This document shows, piece after piece, positions 10,303 to 21,008 of a stretch of 64,000 nucleotides of DNA. Position numbers and translations under genes: made by a program. Location: positions 62,001 through 126,000 of the forward strand of contig BSDZ01000017.1 of assembly GCA_030268105.1 (NCBI GenBank), given 5' to 3'. Source of the DNA: Volvox africanus (Eukaryota; Chlorophyta; Chlorophyceae; Chlamydomonadales; Volvocaceae). The notes beneath the pieces are model-generated. The model did no database searches. It was not told the DNA's origin and saw only the letters and a list, made by a program, of their open reading frames with translations. The first letter of the stretch is position 1. Every line of letters starts with the position of its first letter.

Positions 10303-11031
10303 GGGCTTGCCCAGGTTCCTGCGGAGGGGGCACCACCTGGGATTTCTGAACTAACGCGTGGTCGGTGGTCATCCTTACGGCCAGCCGTTAAGGCATTGTT
10401 GCCTTGTGTACTTGGACACATCGAGCAAGTCATTGCGCGACGCATCACGCTTGACGGACGCACGGGACTTCTCTGCTTCGACCCGTTGTGTAATTTGTTT
10501 ACACCTCGCCGTCCCCTGTCGTCTATCGATCTGTCTAACCACGTGGTTTTGTTCATCCCCTCGTCTCTGCGTGAGATGTCGGAACAGTTGGCCATATACA
10601 GGAGGTGTAGGCGTCAATATCCAGGCACCGCCGCATGTGTTTTACTCCCCGCTTTCTGTCGGCGCAAGCCAGAGGCATCGTTAAGGGGTATGCGGCATGT
10701 CCACCGGTTCGAGCCGGGCACCGTTTTGTTTAATGGTGTGGATCGGGAGGGTACGCTGGCTCCGTGGCCAGGCACATCCTACTCGGTTGACGTTTGGTAC
10801 GAAGCTCCTGACGGGGGTGCCGTAGGTTACGGACCCGCCCTAAGTGCACTGACGTTGTCTGCTGGGCAGTCGCTCGTAGATAACCGTGTCCCTGTGGTTC
10901 AGATCGGTTTGAATGGCCGTACTCTGAAGGCACTTGTTGACACCGGTGCCAGCGACGACTTCATCTCTGTCGCAGAGGTGAATGCGCTGGGGTTGTCCCC
11001 AGAGTCGTCTGATTGTACACAGGTTACCCTT
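10303..11031 (+). pseudogene. Element 2 pol, part 1: linker and protease
   Basis: The frame continues from gag after the TAG at 10,300. A spacer begins GLAQVPAEGAPPG and includes RRITLDGRTGLLCFDPL. It reaches the retroviral-type aspartic protease ALVDTGASDDFIS (DTG codons at 10,939-10,947) and ends at SSDCTQVTL, where the CACTA transposon enters at 11,032. The same domain order is present in element 1. The remaining frame resumes at 16,061 with ADGGKHPIVGRITLSL, exactly the continuation seen in element 1. Confidence 0.9.
11029..11031. repeat. CTT target duplication, left copy of CACTA
   Basis: CTT precedes the first base of the CACTA end and is repeated at 16,061-16,063 directly after the other end. 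A three-base duplication together with CACTA termini is diagnostic of the EnSpm/CACTA superfamily. Removing the element and one CTT restores the pol frame of element 2. Confidence 0.95.
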
Positions 11032-12520
11032 CACTATAACAACAGATTCGTGCGTTAGGCTCGCGTTAGGCTGCGTTAGGGCGCGTATGTGTGCGTTTTG
11101 TGCGTTAGCGGTTGCGTTAGCCTAACGCGAGCCTAACGCAAAGAAATAGAAAACTGGACAGAACGTCTGTTATAGTGCGTCGTTTTCAAGTTCGTTTAAA
11201 TGAAAACAATATTTATAATGATTATAAAAGTTCCCTGTAATTTTTATTACGTTTCGTGGTGCTCGAAAATCGGGGGCTTGCGTATGTTCTAACGCGAGCC
11301 TAACGCAAACCTAACGCACGCGATCGCAAACCTAACGCACGCGTTAACTTTACGCAAACAGCTTGCATATATCTTGCGTACAGTGCGTTACGATACGCAC
11401 GTAACGCACTGTAACGCAGTTTACTCAAAGTTTATGTAGATAGTGCATAATAATGTTCGAGCACAGGTTTGCCGGATTTATTTAGTTTGCTTACTTGCTC
11501 TTATTGTGCAGTAGTCTCGAGACTTTGTGCATAAAATATCTTCAAAGTTAATTTCAATTTAGGATAGCGCTATGAATACTAGTCGTTGTACAAGAGATTG
11601 CTCTGGTGAACGCTTGTTAACATCGCTAAATCGCTACCATTATACAAATTTAGAACCTGTACATGTGGCTTACTTTATAACATAGAACTCTGAAGTGCCA
11701 CACATGGCTGTTCAGGGCTACCTTTCTAATTATGGAAGGCTTTCTAATTATTGAGCAGCAAGCTGCCGGAGTTAGCACTATAACAACAGATTCGTGCGTT
11801 AGGCTCGCGTTAGGCTGCGTTAGGGCGTGTATGTGTGCGTTTTGTGCGTTAGCGGTTGCGTTAGCCTAACGCGAGCCTAACGCAAAGAAATAGAAAACTG
11901 GACAGAACGTCTGTTATAGTGCGTCGTTTTCAAGTTCGTTTAAATGAAAACAATATTTATAATGATTATAAAAGTTCCCTGTAATTTTTATTACGTTTCG
12001 TGGTGCTCGAAAATCGGGGGCTTGCGTATGTTCTAACGCGAGCCTAACGCAAACCTAACGCACGCGATCGCAAACCTAACGCACGCGTTAACTTTACGCA
12101 AACAGCTTGCGTATATCTTGCGTACAGTGCGTTACGATACGCACGTAACGCACTGTAACGCAGTTTACTCAAAGTTTATGTAGATAGTGCATAATAATGT
12201 TCGGAGCACAGGTTTGCCGGATTTATTTAGTTTGCTTACTTGCTCTTATTGTGCAGTAGTCTCGAGACTTTGTGCATAAAATATCTTCAAAGTTAATTTC
12301 AATTTAGGATAGCGCTATGAATACTAGTCGTTGTACAAGAGATTGCTCTGGTGAACGCTTGTTAACATCGCTAAATCGCTACCATTATACAAATTTAGAA
12401 CCTGTACATGTGGCTTACTTTATAACATAGAACTCTGAAGTGCCACACATGGCTGTTCAGGGCTACCTTTCTAATTATGGAAGGCTTTCTAATTATTGAG
12501 CAGCAAGCTGCCGGAGTTAG
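11032..12520 (+). repeat. Tandem duplication of the CACTA left end (two 744/745-bp units)
   Basis: Unit 1 is 11,032-11,775 and unit 2 is 11,776-12,520. Each begins CACTATAACAACAG and ends CCGGAGTTAG. By eye only a handful of differences exist: GCGCGTATG/GCGTGTATG, GCATATATC/GCGTATATC and one inserted G near 12,201. The second unit places a complete CACTA terminus inside the element, so the transposon has two possible left ends. Confidence 0.95.
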
Positions 12521-13691
12521 CAAGTGTGGGTAAGGACCGAGGAAATTTGGCAACAGCAAACCTTACACAGTAGCCAGGCAACAATCTTTCCAGATGGAGA
12601 CCCAAACAAAGTCACCAAGAGCCACAGTTACACATCGAGCAGGCCCCAAAAATTAGATAGCCTTGTCTGGCAAGCATCATAGCAGCTTGGCGTATGTGTG
12701 AAAATTGACCATGAAAACGAGCATGTGTGAGAGGTACTCTATGACCCCAATGCTTCCCCAATCCAGACATATTGCAATGCAGAATAGTTCAATCGCTGCA
12801 CGGGAATGAATAGTTCAACGGATTCACGCTACAATATTCAGCACGGTCATTCTTTTGTCATTGCATCAAAAACGTCATGCACATTCCTAACCAGAATTGT
12901 TTCATGGCTCCAGAAACTCCAAGCACGTGCCTAAGCCGATGACGGCGCTGTACTGAGGGCTGCCCAGAACCCTAGCCTTCCATCCCATCCCGCTGGCCCT
13001 GGCTCCCAAGACGGGGCACATAGACGGGGCATCTCAAGTACAAACGTTGCAATGGTGATTCTAAACATCCTCGTCACAATGAAGTCACTTCTCATTGCTA
13101 CTAAAACCAGGAAGAGCCAAGCTTTGAGCCAAGCGGCTGCTGCCTTGGTTGATGCCATCTAGCAGATCCGATGCAATGTTGCCTTCTAGTGGCTCCCTTC
13201 CAGGCATGACACACTGAAAATGTTCCTGACTTTCAGGGGAAAAGTGTTTTCGGGATGTAAAGAGTTTCATACGGGACTTTCCATCATAAGCAGAAGGCGG
13301 CTCCATTCGTTACTGAAGCAATTATTATTTCTTTACAAATATATGATTAGCTGTTGATGCTGCAGAAATTATACGTATGCTGCCTGCGCAAGCAAGGTTG
13401 TCCAATAGAACTGCTACCGTATGACATGGACGACCTGACGACTGTGTACAATGGGTGGCATTAAATGTACATATAAAGGATGTTGTAAAGCAGGGTTACG
13501 AAACATTGTTGCTTACATGGGATTGATTGGCAGCCGCACAACCCTGGACGGAGTACGGAAGCACTACTCTTCGCTTTTAAGTAGTACGTATGCATAAGAT
13601 TTGTATTTTACTTTAACTAGTAAAAGAATAAGTTTTTTTCCTGCGTTTATTTTTGTTGTGTACGGAATACTTTATTGCCACCAACCCGCAG
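12521..13691. other. CACTA interior without an identifiable gene
   Basis: About 1.2 kb of unique interior sequence. Minus-strand open frames at 12,931-13,158 and 13,085-13,306 overlap each other and resemble nothing I know. The first ends near 12,931 with a Pro/Trp-rich, low-quality composition. I see no TnpD-like transposase motifs. Confidence 0.4.
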
Positions 13692-15032
13692 AAAAACGGC
13701 CGAAATGACGTGCCATTAGGAACTCATAATGGGCGCCCTAGAAAAGGCCAAAAGCAGCCCGCGCATGGTGAAGATGCATCGATGATGGTGCTGGCTGCCA
13801 ACGCAGCTAGCATACATCAGAAGGAGAAGGAGGTCAAGGCCGCTAGACACTGACAGGTTAGTGCAAATACTAGTAGTACGGAGAGTGGATGATGGGGTGT
13901 GCAAATTACCAGGCGTGCTTAGCAAAATTATTGCTGGATGGGTGATGTACATTACGGATCTCATATACAGGGATGTACAGATCATTAATGTCCTTTAACC
14001 TGTTTTCTCCTTTCTGTCTTTTATGTAATTGTTCCTATTCTCCCCAAACGTACTTCCTTTTTATGTAGGCAAAGAGTTCACAGCCCTCTACGACAAGGAA
14101 CTCCAGCGGGAAAGCTAGGAACTCAAGCAAGGCGGCAGCAAAAAAGGTACAGCCCATTCATCCTGTCTTCCTGTTTTATTGAGCTGTAATTTCATGTTTC
14201 GTTATATTCTTTTCATTTGCTGTGTGCTTTGTCGTTTGATGTGCCATATGTCGATTTATTTTTCTCTTTTTTGATAGAAATTGTAAGCTTGTAATTTCTC
14301 AAATCATATATGTATGCTAACGTCGGCCCTTGAAGGTAACGAACGATGACGATGTGCGGCCATCCACGAAAGTGAGGCGACCAAGCACGGGCACCAAAAA
14401 AAAGGTACGAAATATTGAGGTCAGACATTACTTACTTTTTAATATAACCTTTTTATTACTACCAAGTCCCTTCACGTATTTTGGACCAGCAGGTGCCGTT
14501 GGAAGACAAGTCTACGGATGACGATGACAGTTACGACCACCAGGGACAGAAGGTAATTTCCTTAGTTCAGCTTATTATCTAAACTTCCTTCATGTTTGAA
14601 TGTATAATTATAATATGTGTTGTTTCGACTGATAAAGGTCAAGAGTGTTTCGGAAGGTGTGCGATGTACACGGGCACTACGTCAACGTAGGAGCTCAGGG
14701 AGTTAGCAGAAACAGGTAACAAAGTGTCCAAGTACATAGTACAGCAAATGAAAGACTATGCTTTTAGAATGATTAGTGGTACTTAAAAGCACTGCCCACC
14801 CTAGACATGATTAAGATTATTGTAACCGGAAGTGATAATTGCTGAGTGGTGACAGCTTAATTTACATTTATACATATGTATGTAAATAAGTATAATTTTC
14901 CTTTTCTAAACTTTTCAGGAGTTGCTTGAGGAGGAGGTGAGCGAGGACCAGAAGATTGAGGACGAGCAGGATGACGCCACCACTGCGCCAGAGGAGGACG
15001 ACAACAGAGAGAGTGAAATAGAATACTATTAG
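13692..15032 (+). pseudogene. Six-exon low-complexity gene remnant carried by the CACTA element
   Basis: Six exons can be placed: 13,692-13,856, 14,069-14,146, 14,336-14,404, 14,493-14,552, 14,638-14,715 and 14,919-15,032. Each inner exon is bounded by AG...GT and all introns are phase 0. Most exons end in Lys or Gln (AAAKK, TGTKKK, DHQGQK). The product is charged and repetitive: Ser/Thr/Lys-rich in exons 2-3, acidic in exon 4, and very acidic at the C-terminus (ELLEEEVSEDQKIEDEQDD, ending EIEYY and TAG). Two in-frame stops, TGA at 13,851 and TAG at 14,704, are each one C-to-T change from sense codons. The start is not visible. It may be the tail of a CACTA-encoded protein or a captured host gene. 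Confidence 0.55.
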
Positions 15033-15519
15033 ATAGAACTAACATCTAACATGTTTGTTTCTAAGCTTATATTAGAGCGGGCTGCTAAATGTGCGGTGGC
15101 AGATGAAGTTAGGATGTATGTACCTAATGATGATTGAAATTATTGGTGCATGGTACAAATGACTTTTGAACTAATAAACAAAATTTGATTGGCAGGATTG
15201 GATGTGTAGAAATTTGATTGTTTCGTTGAATTAATGCGTACTCACCAATGGCTGCTTACCTGGATGCTTTCCGAATATTGAACTGTAAATTATTGCCTGG
15301 AATATTTTCATCTATTAAAACTGAAATCCTATTGATATTCTTCATAACAGCTACGTACATTACGACAGGATAGTTTCCGTACACACAAAAATAATTCTGC
15401 AGCGGGTGGGCAAAACAGCAAACAATAACAGGAACGAGAACTGAAACAGTAAAGAAATAACCAGAACGACCAAAAGTAGTTGCAGTGAGCAAGAATGCGA
15501 AAGTGGCGCGAATGTTGCT

Positions 15520-16060
15520 ATCGCACGCGTAAGACCTTGCGAAAGCGTGCGAATATGTTAGTTACATGCGTTTAAAACTTTTACGCAACCCACAACTGCT
15601 ACCTGTGTACACATTATTCGCAGCATACGCAAGCATGCGTTAATGCGCGTTAATGCGCGTTAGGCGTGCGTATATTGTGCGTTAGAGAACTTTAACTTCC
15701 ATGCACGCTATGTATTTTTGCTTGCATATGGGTCTCTAACGCTTGCGTTGCGTTAGGCCTAACGCACACCTTAGAATCTATGTGGGTGCGTTTGACATTG
15801 CGTAAGTTCGCGTTAGGTTGCGTTAGCTAACGCAAAGTAAACGCAAACATTTTCGTTCCCTCCCAAAAAAGTTTATTTGCGATTGCGTTAGGTGCGTTAG
15901 GATTGCGTTAGCGATACGCAAGCAATAACGCAATGCGTTTGATTTGCGTTAGGCTTTGCGTTAGCTCGCGTTAGTTCGTGTTAAGCTTGCGTTAGGCTTG
16001 CGTTAGGGGTCCCTGACGCGAGCCTAACGCGAGCTAACGCACGAATTCCTTGTTATAGTG
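15520..16060 (-). repeat. Right subterminal repeat region of the CACTA element
   Basis: Dense copies of GCGTTAG and its complement CTAACGC occur in both orientations, with the spacing tightening toward the end at 16,060. The left end has the mirror arrangement. In CACTA elements such arrays are transposase binding sites; here that role is inferred from position. Confidence 0.75.
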
Positions 16061-19000
16061 CTTGCTGACGGGGGTAAGCATCCCATCGTGGGCAGGATTA
16101 CCCTTAGCCTATCGATAGGCCCTTTGCGTGTTGTGACCCGGCCGTATGTGCTGCAGGGCTTAGCAGAGACTGCACCGTACATAATGGGGTCTTCGACATT
16201 ACGGCAGTACCGCGCGCGCATCGACATGGAGACCGCAACCCTGCATATGTGCAAGGGTACTCTGTCGATTAAGGTACCTTTCCTGTCGTTCGAACATGTC
16301 ACACCAAAGGAGGTCGAAACTGAGGCGGTGCCTATGGTTAATTTCGCTGTGACCGCAATGGCCGCGTGAATCGAACCAGAGCTAGTCGGGCGTAAGGAGG
16401 CCGTCCGTTTGTTACGGAAGGGTGCCCACGGACTGCTTTTAAGGCCGCGGGTGAGCTGTTGTGCCACCACCGCGCAGATTTCTCCGGATCCTGAGGTTGA
16501 GCCCCTACTGTCGCAGTATGAGGACGTCTTTAAGGATATCCCTGGCCTACCACCTATGCGTCCTGTTGATCACACAATCCCTCTCGTGCCTGGAGCGCAG
16601 CCTACGGCCCGGCCAATGTACAGGTTGAGTCCATTGGAGCTGGACGAGGTGAAGCGCCAGGTGACGGATTTGCTCGCGAAGGGTATGATACGCCCCAGCA
16701 CATCCCCGTATTCTGCACTGATTTTGTTTGTCGGTAAGAAGGATGGGACCTTGCGCATGTGCATTGATTACCGGGGGTTAAATGCAAATACGGTGAAAAA
16801 TCGCTACCCTTTGCCACACGTTGACGACCTGTTGGACAAGCTGAAGGGCTCGGCTTATTTTTCCTCAATTGACTTACAACAGGGCTATAATCAGATTCGC
16901 ATTGCTGCCTCTGATATCCCGAAAACCGCTTTTCGGACACCCTTCGGTCACTTTGAGTATACGGTCCTATCGTTTGGTTTGACTAATGCCCCTGCGACGT
17001 TTCAGGCGGTTATGGACCGAATGTTTAGGCCGTTTATCGACAGGTTCGTTGTTTGCTACCTGGATGACATCTTGGTATATTCTAAGACGCGCGAGGAGCA
17101 CTTGGAGCATCTTCGGCTCGTGCTCGACGTTATGAGGCGGGAGCAATTGTTTGCTAAACGCGCCAAATGCTTTTGGGCGCAGCCTCAGGTGGAATATTTG
17201 GGCCACATTGTGTCGGCCACCGGTGTGAAGATGGACCCGCGGAAGGTTGCCGTGGTTCGCGATTGGCCCGCGCCTCAGAACCTCACGGAGCTGCGTAAGT
17301 TCCTTGGCTTGACCAATTATTTCCGAAAGTTCATTGAAAAATATTCCATCATTGCGGCCCCGCTTACTAACTTAACTCGCAAAGGTGTTTTCGTTTCGCT
17401 CGAGTCGTGGACGTCGCAATGCCAGCGGGCATTCGAAGAGCTCAAACGAATCGTTGCCGAAGATGTCACCCTTGCATTCCCTGATTACTCGTTGCCATTT
17501 CGTGTTGAGGTAGTGTCTGATGCCTCAATATTTGGAAGCGGCGCTGTATTGTTACAGGAAGGGCGACCGATCGCCTTCACGAGTAAGAAGTTTTCTGGTG
17601 CGGAGATTCGCTACACCACCGGGGAACAGGAGCTTCTGGCCGTGCTGCATGCTTTAAAGGAATGGCGCTGTTACCTCGAGGGACGCCCGTTTACTTTAAA
17701 GACTGACCATAAGCCCCTAACGTTTTTGCAAAGTGTTCCGACGTTGAACCGCCGTCAGGCTAGGTGGATGGAATACCTAGCTAGGTTCGACTGCACCTGG
17801 GAGTATATTTCTGGTAAATTGAATATTGCCGATGCTCTCAGTCGACATCCATCGCTACACACTGCAATTTTGGCAGCGCCCGTCGTGCGGCCGCGTAGCG
17901 AGGTGGTACCGATCGCAACGGACCTCGCGGAGCGGTTGAAGGTTGCCTACAATGCAGACACCTGGTTCTCGGAGCCGGCTAATGTAGAAAATCTTCGCAA
18001 GCAGAATGGCCTTTGGCTACGGACGGAGGGTGCAGCTACACAAATCGTCGTTCCGAACGACAACGCGCTACGCTACGACATCCTTGTGTGGTTCCACGAG
18101 GACCCGTTAGCAGGACACCCTGGTAGCAAGCGGTTGATCGACTTGGTGCAACGTTCCTTTTGGTGGCCTCGTTTGGCTAAGGATGCGGCGAACTTCGTCC
18201 AGACATGCAGTCTGTGCCAGGCAATAAGGCTTTGTCCGGTAAGGGCCATGGGTTGTTGCAACCGTTGCCTGTCCCGGATGCGCCTTGGGAAAGTGTTTCC
18301 ATGGACTTCGTAGTCGTGCTGCCCAAAACTGAGGGGGGATATGATGCGGTGTTCATAATGGTCGATCGCCTGACTAAGATGGTCCACCTAGCACTATGCA
18401 CATCATCCTGCACGGCTGAGCAAACCGCACGTTTGTTTTTCGACAATGTGGTTCGGTTACACGGGGTTCCCAAAAACGTGATCTCGGACCGCGGTGGGCA
18501 GTTCACGTCTAAGTTTTGGGAAGCGCTCTGCAAGCTAGTTGGCATGCGTGTCAACCTGAGCACAGCGTACCACCCGCAGACTGATGGTCAAACTGAACGC
18601 ACAAACCGCACGTTGGGTGATATGTTGCGCAATTATGCTGGTCGCACACCACTCGTTTGGGATACATATTTGACTGCGGCAGAATTCACGCTTAACAACG
18701 CCGTTAACCGCTCTACAGGCAAAAGTCCGTTCTTTCTTAACTACGGGTTTCATCCCACGCTACCCGTGTGGCGTGAGTTGGAAGTGAACGTGCCTGCTGC
18801 TAAACTTTTTGCCAAGTCTTTTATGTCCCGAATCACAGACGCGAAGTCGTGTTTGGACGCGGTGCAGCAACGAACGACAGAATACTACAACAAATCCAAG
18901 CAGCATGTGACGTTTTCGGAAGGACAACTCGTGTTGCTAAGCACCAAGAACTTGCGTTCCTTGGCCGACGGATCCCGAAAACTCTTACCCCGCTGGATTG

Positions 19001-19395
19001 GTCCGTATCCTGTCATGCGCATGGTTGGGAATGTGGCTGTGGAGCTTGCATTGCCCGCTGATATGACCATTCACCCCACGTTTCACGTATCGCTTGTTCG
19101 TCCGTATCGTGGTACGGAACCCGTCCCTGAGCCTGCTAACGCCCCCGCAGCGATCGAACCAGTTCCCGAGACCTGGATCGCTGGTAAACAGAAGTTTTAC
19201 GATGTGGAGCGGGTGTTAGATTATCGCGCGCGTCGTGTGGGCCGACACCGACGTAAGCGGACAGTACACGAGTACTTGGTTAAGTGGACAGGGTATACCG
19301 ACGAACACAACTCATGGGAACTGGCACGCAACTTCTCACAGGACATGAAGCCCCTGCTTGAAGAAGCCCGCAAACGTGCCACACAAGCCCAATGA
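16061..19395 (+). pseudogene. Element 2 pol, part 2: RT, RNase H, integrase, chromodomain (broken)
   Basis: From 16,061 the frame runs ADGGKHPIVGRITL to a TGA at 16,367-16,369 (element 1 has a CGA Arg there) and then on to 18,313. RT has YLDDILVYSK (YLDD 17,057-17,068). RNase H follows with DASIFGSGAVLLQEG and TDHKPLTFL. The integrase zinc region ends CSLCQ near 18,220. There a one-base deletion shifts the frame; the remainder reads in the next frame to 19,395. The integrase core shows SMDFVVVLPK, SDRGGQFTSKFW and PQTDGQTERTNR. The chromodomain is HEYLVKWTGYTDEHNSWELA (about 19,267-19,326) with its aromatic residues kept. Chromodomains of this group steer integration toward modified histones. 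Confidence 0.92.
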
Positions 19396-19439
19396 CCCTT
19401 GCAGTCGATGCTGTATGATGCAGCGAGGACGCTGCATAC

Positions 19440-19450
19440 GGGAGGGGGGA
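19440..19450 (+). other. Polypurine tract of element 2
   Basis: GGGAGGGGGGA followed by TAAT lies immediately before the 3' LTR at 19,455. This is the normal position of the plus-strand primer. Confidence 0.8.
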
Positions 19451-19454
19451 TAAT

Positions 19455-20271
19455 TGTTGTGCTACGGTTCATTTACCGCCGACGCGTAGGTCGACGCGAT
19501 TCTACAAGGCGAAGTGCTTTTGTGATGAACGCATTGCATATGAATGAATCTGCATGATATAAATGTATTCGTGTACATTTATATATGCATTTGGCATGTT
19601 GTCATAATCCATCGCGACATCGCATCATGGCAAATCCGCCTAGCATGCATGAAAGCCCGAAGCATTGAAGTGCGCATTATGCTCATGCTACAAAACAATA
19701 AGTAATGTTATCTGATATAATATTACTTCATTAAAGCACACGCGCCGCACTCATCGCGATACATGCCCTGCAACCGGATATCGTTATCCGGACCCTTGCA
19801 TCATGCGAATGCCGGAAAGGCTTATACGTTGTTATGCGTAGACATCGCCTAGACGCAGTAGGGTTGTCACATCTAGGATCGGCCTCCTGATGTGAATCGT
19901 ACGGCATCGCGATGCTGCGAGTATAACAGATGCGAGGACGGCTAAGCAGAATAAGACATTCGATACCGGCAAACACTCATGTGTTCTATATTACTATTGC
20001 TATATGCTATTCTACTTAGCCCGAGCTAAGCCTGAACTTCGCTAATCACCGCCGCGTGATGATTGCTTGCTTCCGGCGCTGACGGCGATTTCATCCATTG
20101 CATCGTTCCGATCTGTAAGACTGTAAGTTATATCTCTCTTCGTCTTGAAGTCTTCCGCTGTCTCTGTTTGCTCTCGCTTGCCTTGCTGTACTTGCAAGTG
20201 CTCGCGCATCGGTGTCAAAAATCTCCAGACGTGCAGATACTTATGAGCAAACGCGAACGAGAGGTACAACA
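19455..20271 (+). repeat. 3' LTR of element 2 (family B)
   Basis: It is 817 bp, the same length as the 5' LTR, with about ten substitutions by eye. Most are C/T or G/A at CpG-related sites (GACGC/GACGT, ACTCAT/ACTCGT, GGCGA/GGTGA). The AGGCA duplication follows at 20,272-20,276. The first three hairpins are intact; the fourth is shortened to AACAC-TCAT-GTGTT. Confidence 0.95.
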
Positions 20272-20276
20272 AGGCA

Positions 20277-20890
20277 CGGGGATGGTCAACTTCATTACCT
20301 CCGGTATTCCAACGGGTTCTTGAACCGCAGGTGTTACCGGAGCCCGTTGCGCTCCAGCTCCTTCACTCGTTGTAGACACTGCCGACAGTGGTACAATTAA
20401 GTGTGATGGGGTCTGAAGGACAATGGGATCTGACATAATTCAAGTTCCGACAGTATCGGGATCAATGAAAGCGGTTCTAGCAGCAAGACACATGAACACG
20501 AACTTATGTTTATGAACAGGAATTTACTAAAAGACTTGTGAACAAGTTAACACAAGAGGAATTTTCGACTACTCGCGTACCGACAGTACTCCCGAGTAGA
20601 CCAATGTGGAAAGCGATGTAATCCGTAAGGCCATCTTTTATCTCAGTAGTTCGCTGAATTAAGGCCTTGATTTGTTCCGGATTTAGGTATTGTCCAGCCA
20701 ACACCACGTTAAGTGTTGACATACGTTCACCTGCGACTCACAGTGCAGGCTCGCAACGAGAATACAGCAGCTAGTTGTAAGCAAATGTCTATGATTACAA
20801 ACCGGAAGCGGCGGCATCCAGAATGGTGCGGCCAAGATCCTCAGCAAAGGTGTCTAAAGGGCTGCGGTGATTGTCATCGTCGCTCGCCAT
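20277..20890 (-). pseudogene. Element 1 gag N-terminus, exons 1-2 and start of exon 3
   Basis: Exon 1 is 20,890-20,803 (MASDDDNHRSPLDTFAEDLG), intron 1 is 20,802-20,731, exon 2 is 20,730-20,581 (GERMSTLNVVLAGQYLNPEQ and on to GSTV), and intron 2 is 20,580-20,430 (GTACGCG...ATGTCAG). Exon 3 starts at 20,429 with PIVLQTPSHLIVPLSAV and is cut at 20,277 by element 2, continuing at 6,953. All splice phases are 1, the same as in element 2. Exon sequence is alignable with element 2, but intron lengths and sequences are not. The coding parts here are intact; the gene is dead because of damage further on. Confidence 0.75.
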
Positions 20891-20934
20891 GGCAATAACC
20901 TACTTCCGATGAGGGACAACGAGGCAGTCGTGAC

Positions 20935-21008
20935 TTTACCAAATTTACCAAATTTGTTTAAATTTGGTAAATTTTACCAAATTAATGTACCAAATTTGAT
21001 ACCAAATT
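20935..21008 (-). repeat. AT-rich array of primer-site-like repeats next to the 5' LTR of element 1
   Basis: On the plus strand TACCAAATT occurs at 20,937, 20,946, 20,975, 20,988 and 21,000, with one inverted copy at 20,961. On the element's own strand the copy touching the LTR reads AATTTGGTATCAAA, the expected primer binding site. The other copies repeat its core. Nothing similar follows the 5' LTR of element 2. Confidence 0.7.

Larger units (their letters stand above)
11032..16060 (+). mobile_element. Non-autonomous EnSpm/CACTA DNA transposon
   Basis: It begins CACTATAACAA and ends TTGTTATAGTG, with imperfect terminal inverted repeats that stay similar for about 40 bp (GATTCGTGCGTTAG against its inverted partner near 16,041). 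Both ends are crowded with direct and inverted copies of TGCGTTAG-like words, the subterminal repeats that CACTA transposases bind. I see no recognisable transposase. The interior holds a tandem copy of the left end (11,776-12,520) and a decayed six-exon gene (13,692-15,032). It presumably depended on a transposase supplied in trans. It inserted into element 2 after that element. Confidence 0.93.
6954..20271 (+). mobile_element. Element 2: Ty3/gypsy chromovirus with two internal insertions
   Basis: It is bounded by two 817-bp LTRs (6,954-7,770 and 19,455-20,271) and AGGCA duplications, inserted in the opposite direction into gag of element 1. The two LTRs differ at about ten sites by eye, about 1.2%, nine of them transitions. 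Inside are a primer site, a spliced gag with a CCHC knuckle, protease, RT, RNase H, integrase, chromodomain and purine tract. A solo LTR sits in gag and a CACTA transposon in the protease region. Without those insertions the element would be about 7.5 kb. Four in-frame stops (9,751, 9,991, 10,300, 16,367) and a one-base deletion near 18,220 make it inactive. Confidence 0.93.

Noticed and set aside
11032..12520. Tandem telomere-like repeats
   Set aside because: TGCGTTAG words are scattered and lie inside a DNA transposon with a target duplication; no uniform tandem telomere unit is present.
12931..13306. Overlapping minus-strand frames in the CACTA interior as transposase
   Set aside because: They are short, overlap each other and lack transposase motifs.
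11032..16060. Array of short repeats resembling a CRISPR array
   Set aside because: Repeats are in both orientations with irregular spacing, concentrated at transposon ends with CACTA termini, in a eukaryotic genome.
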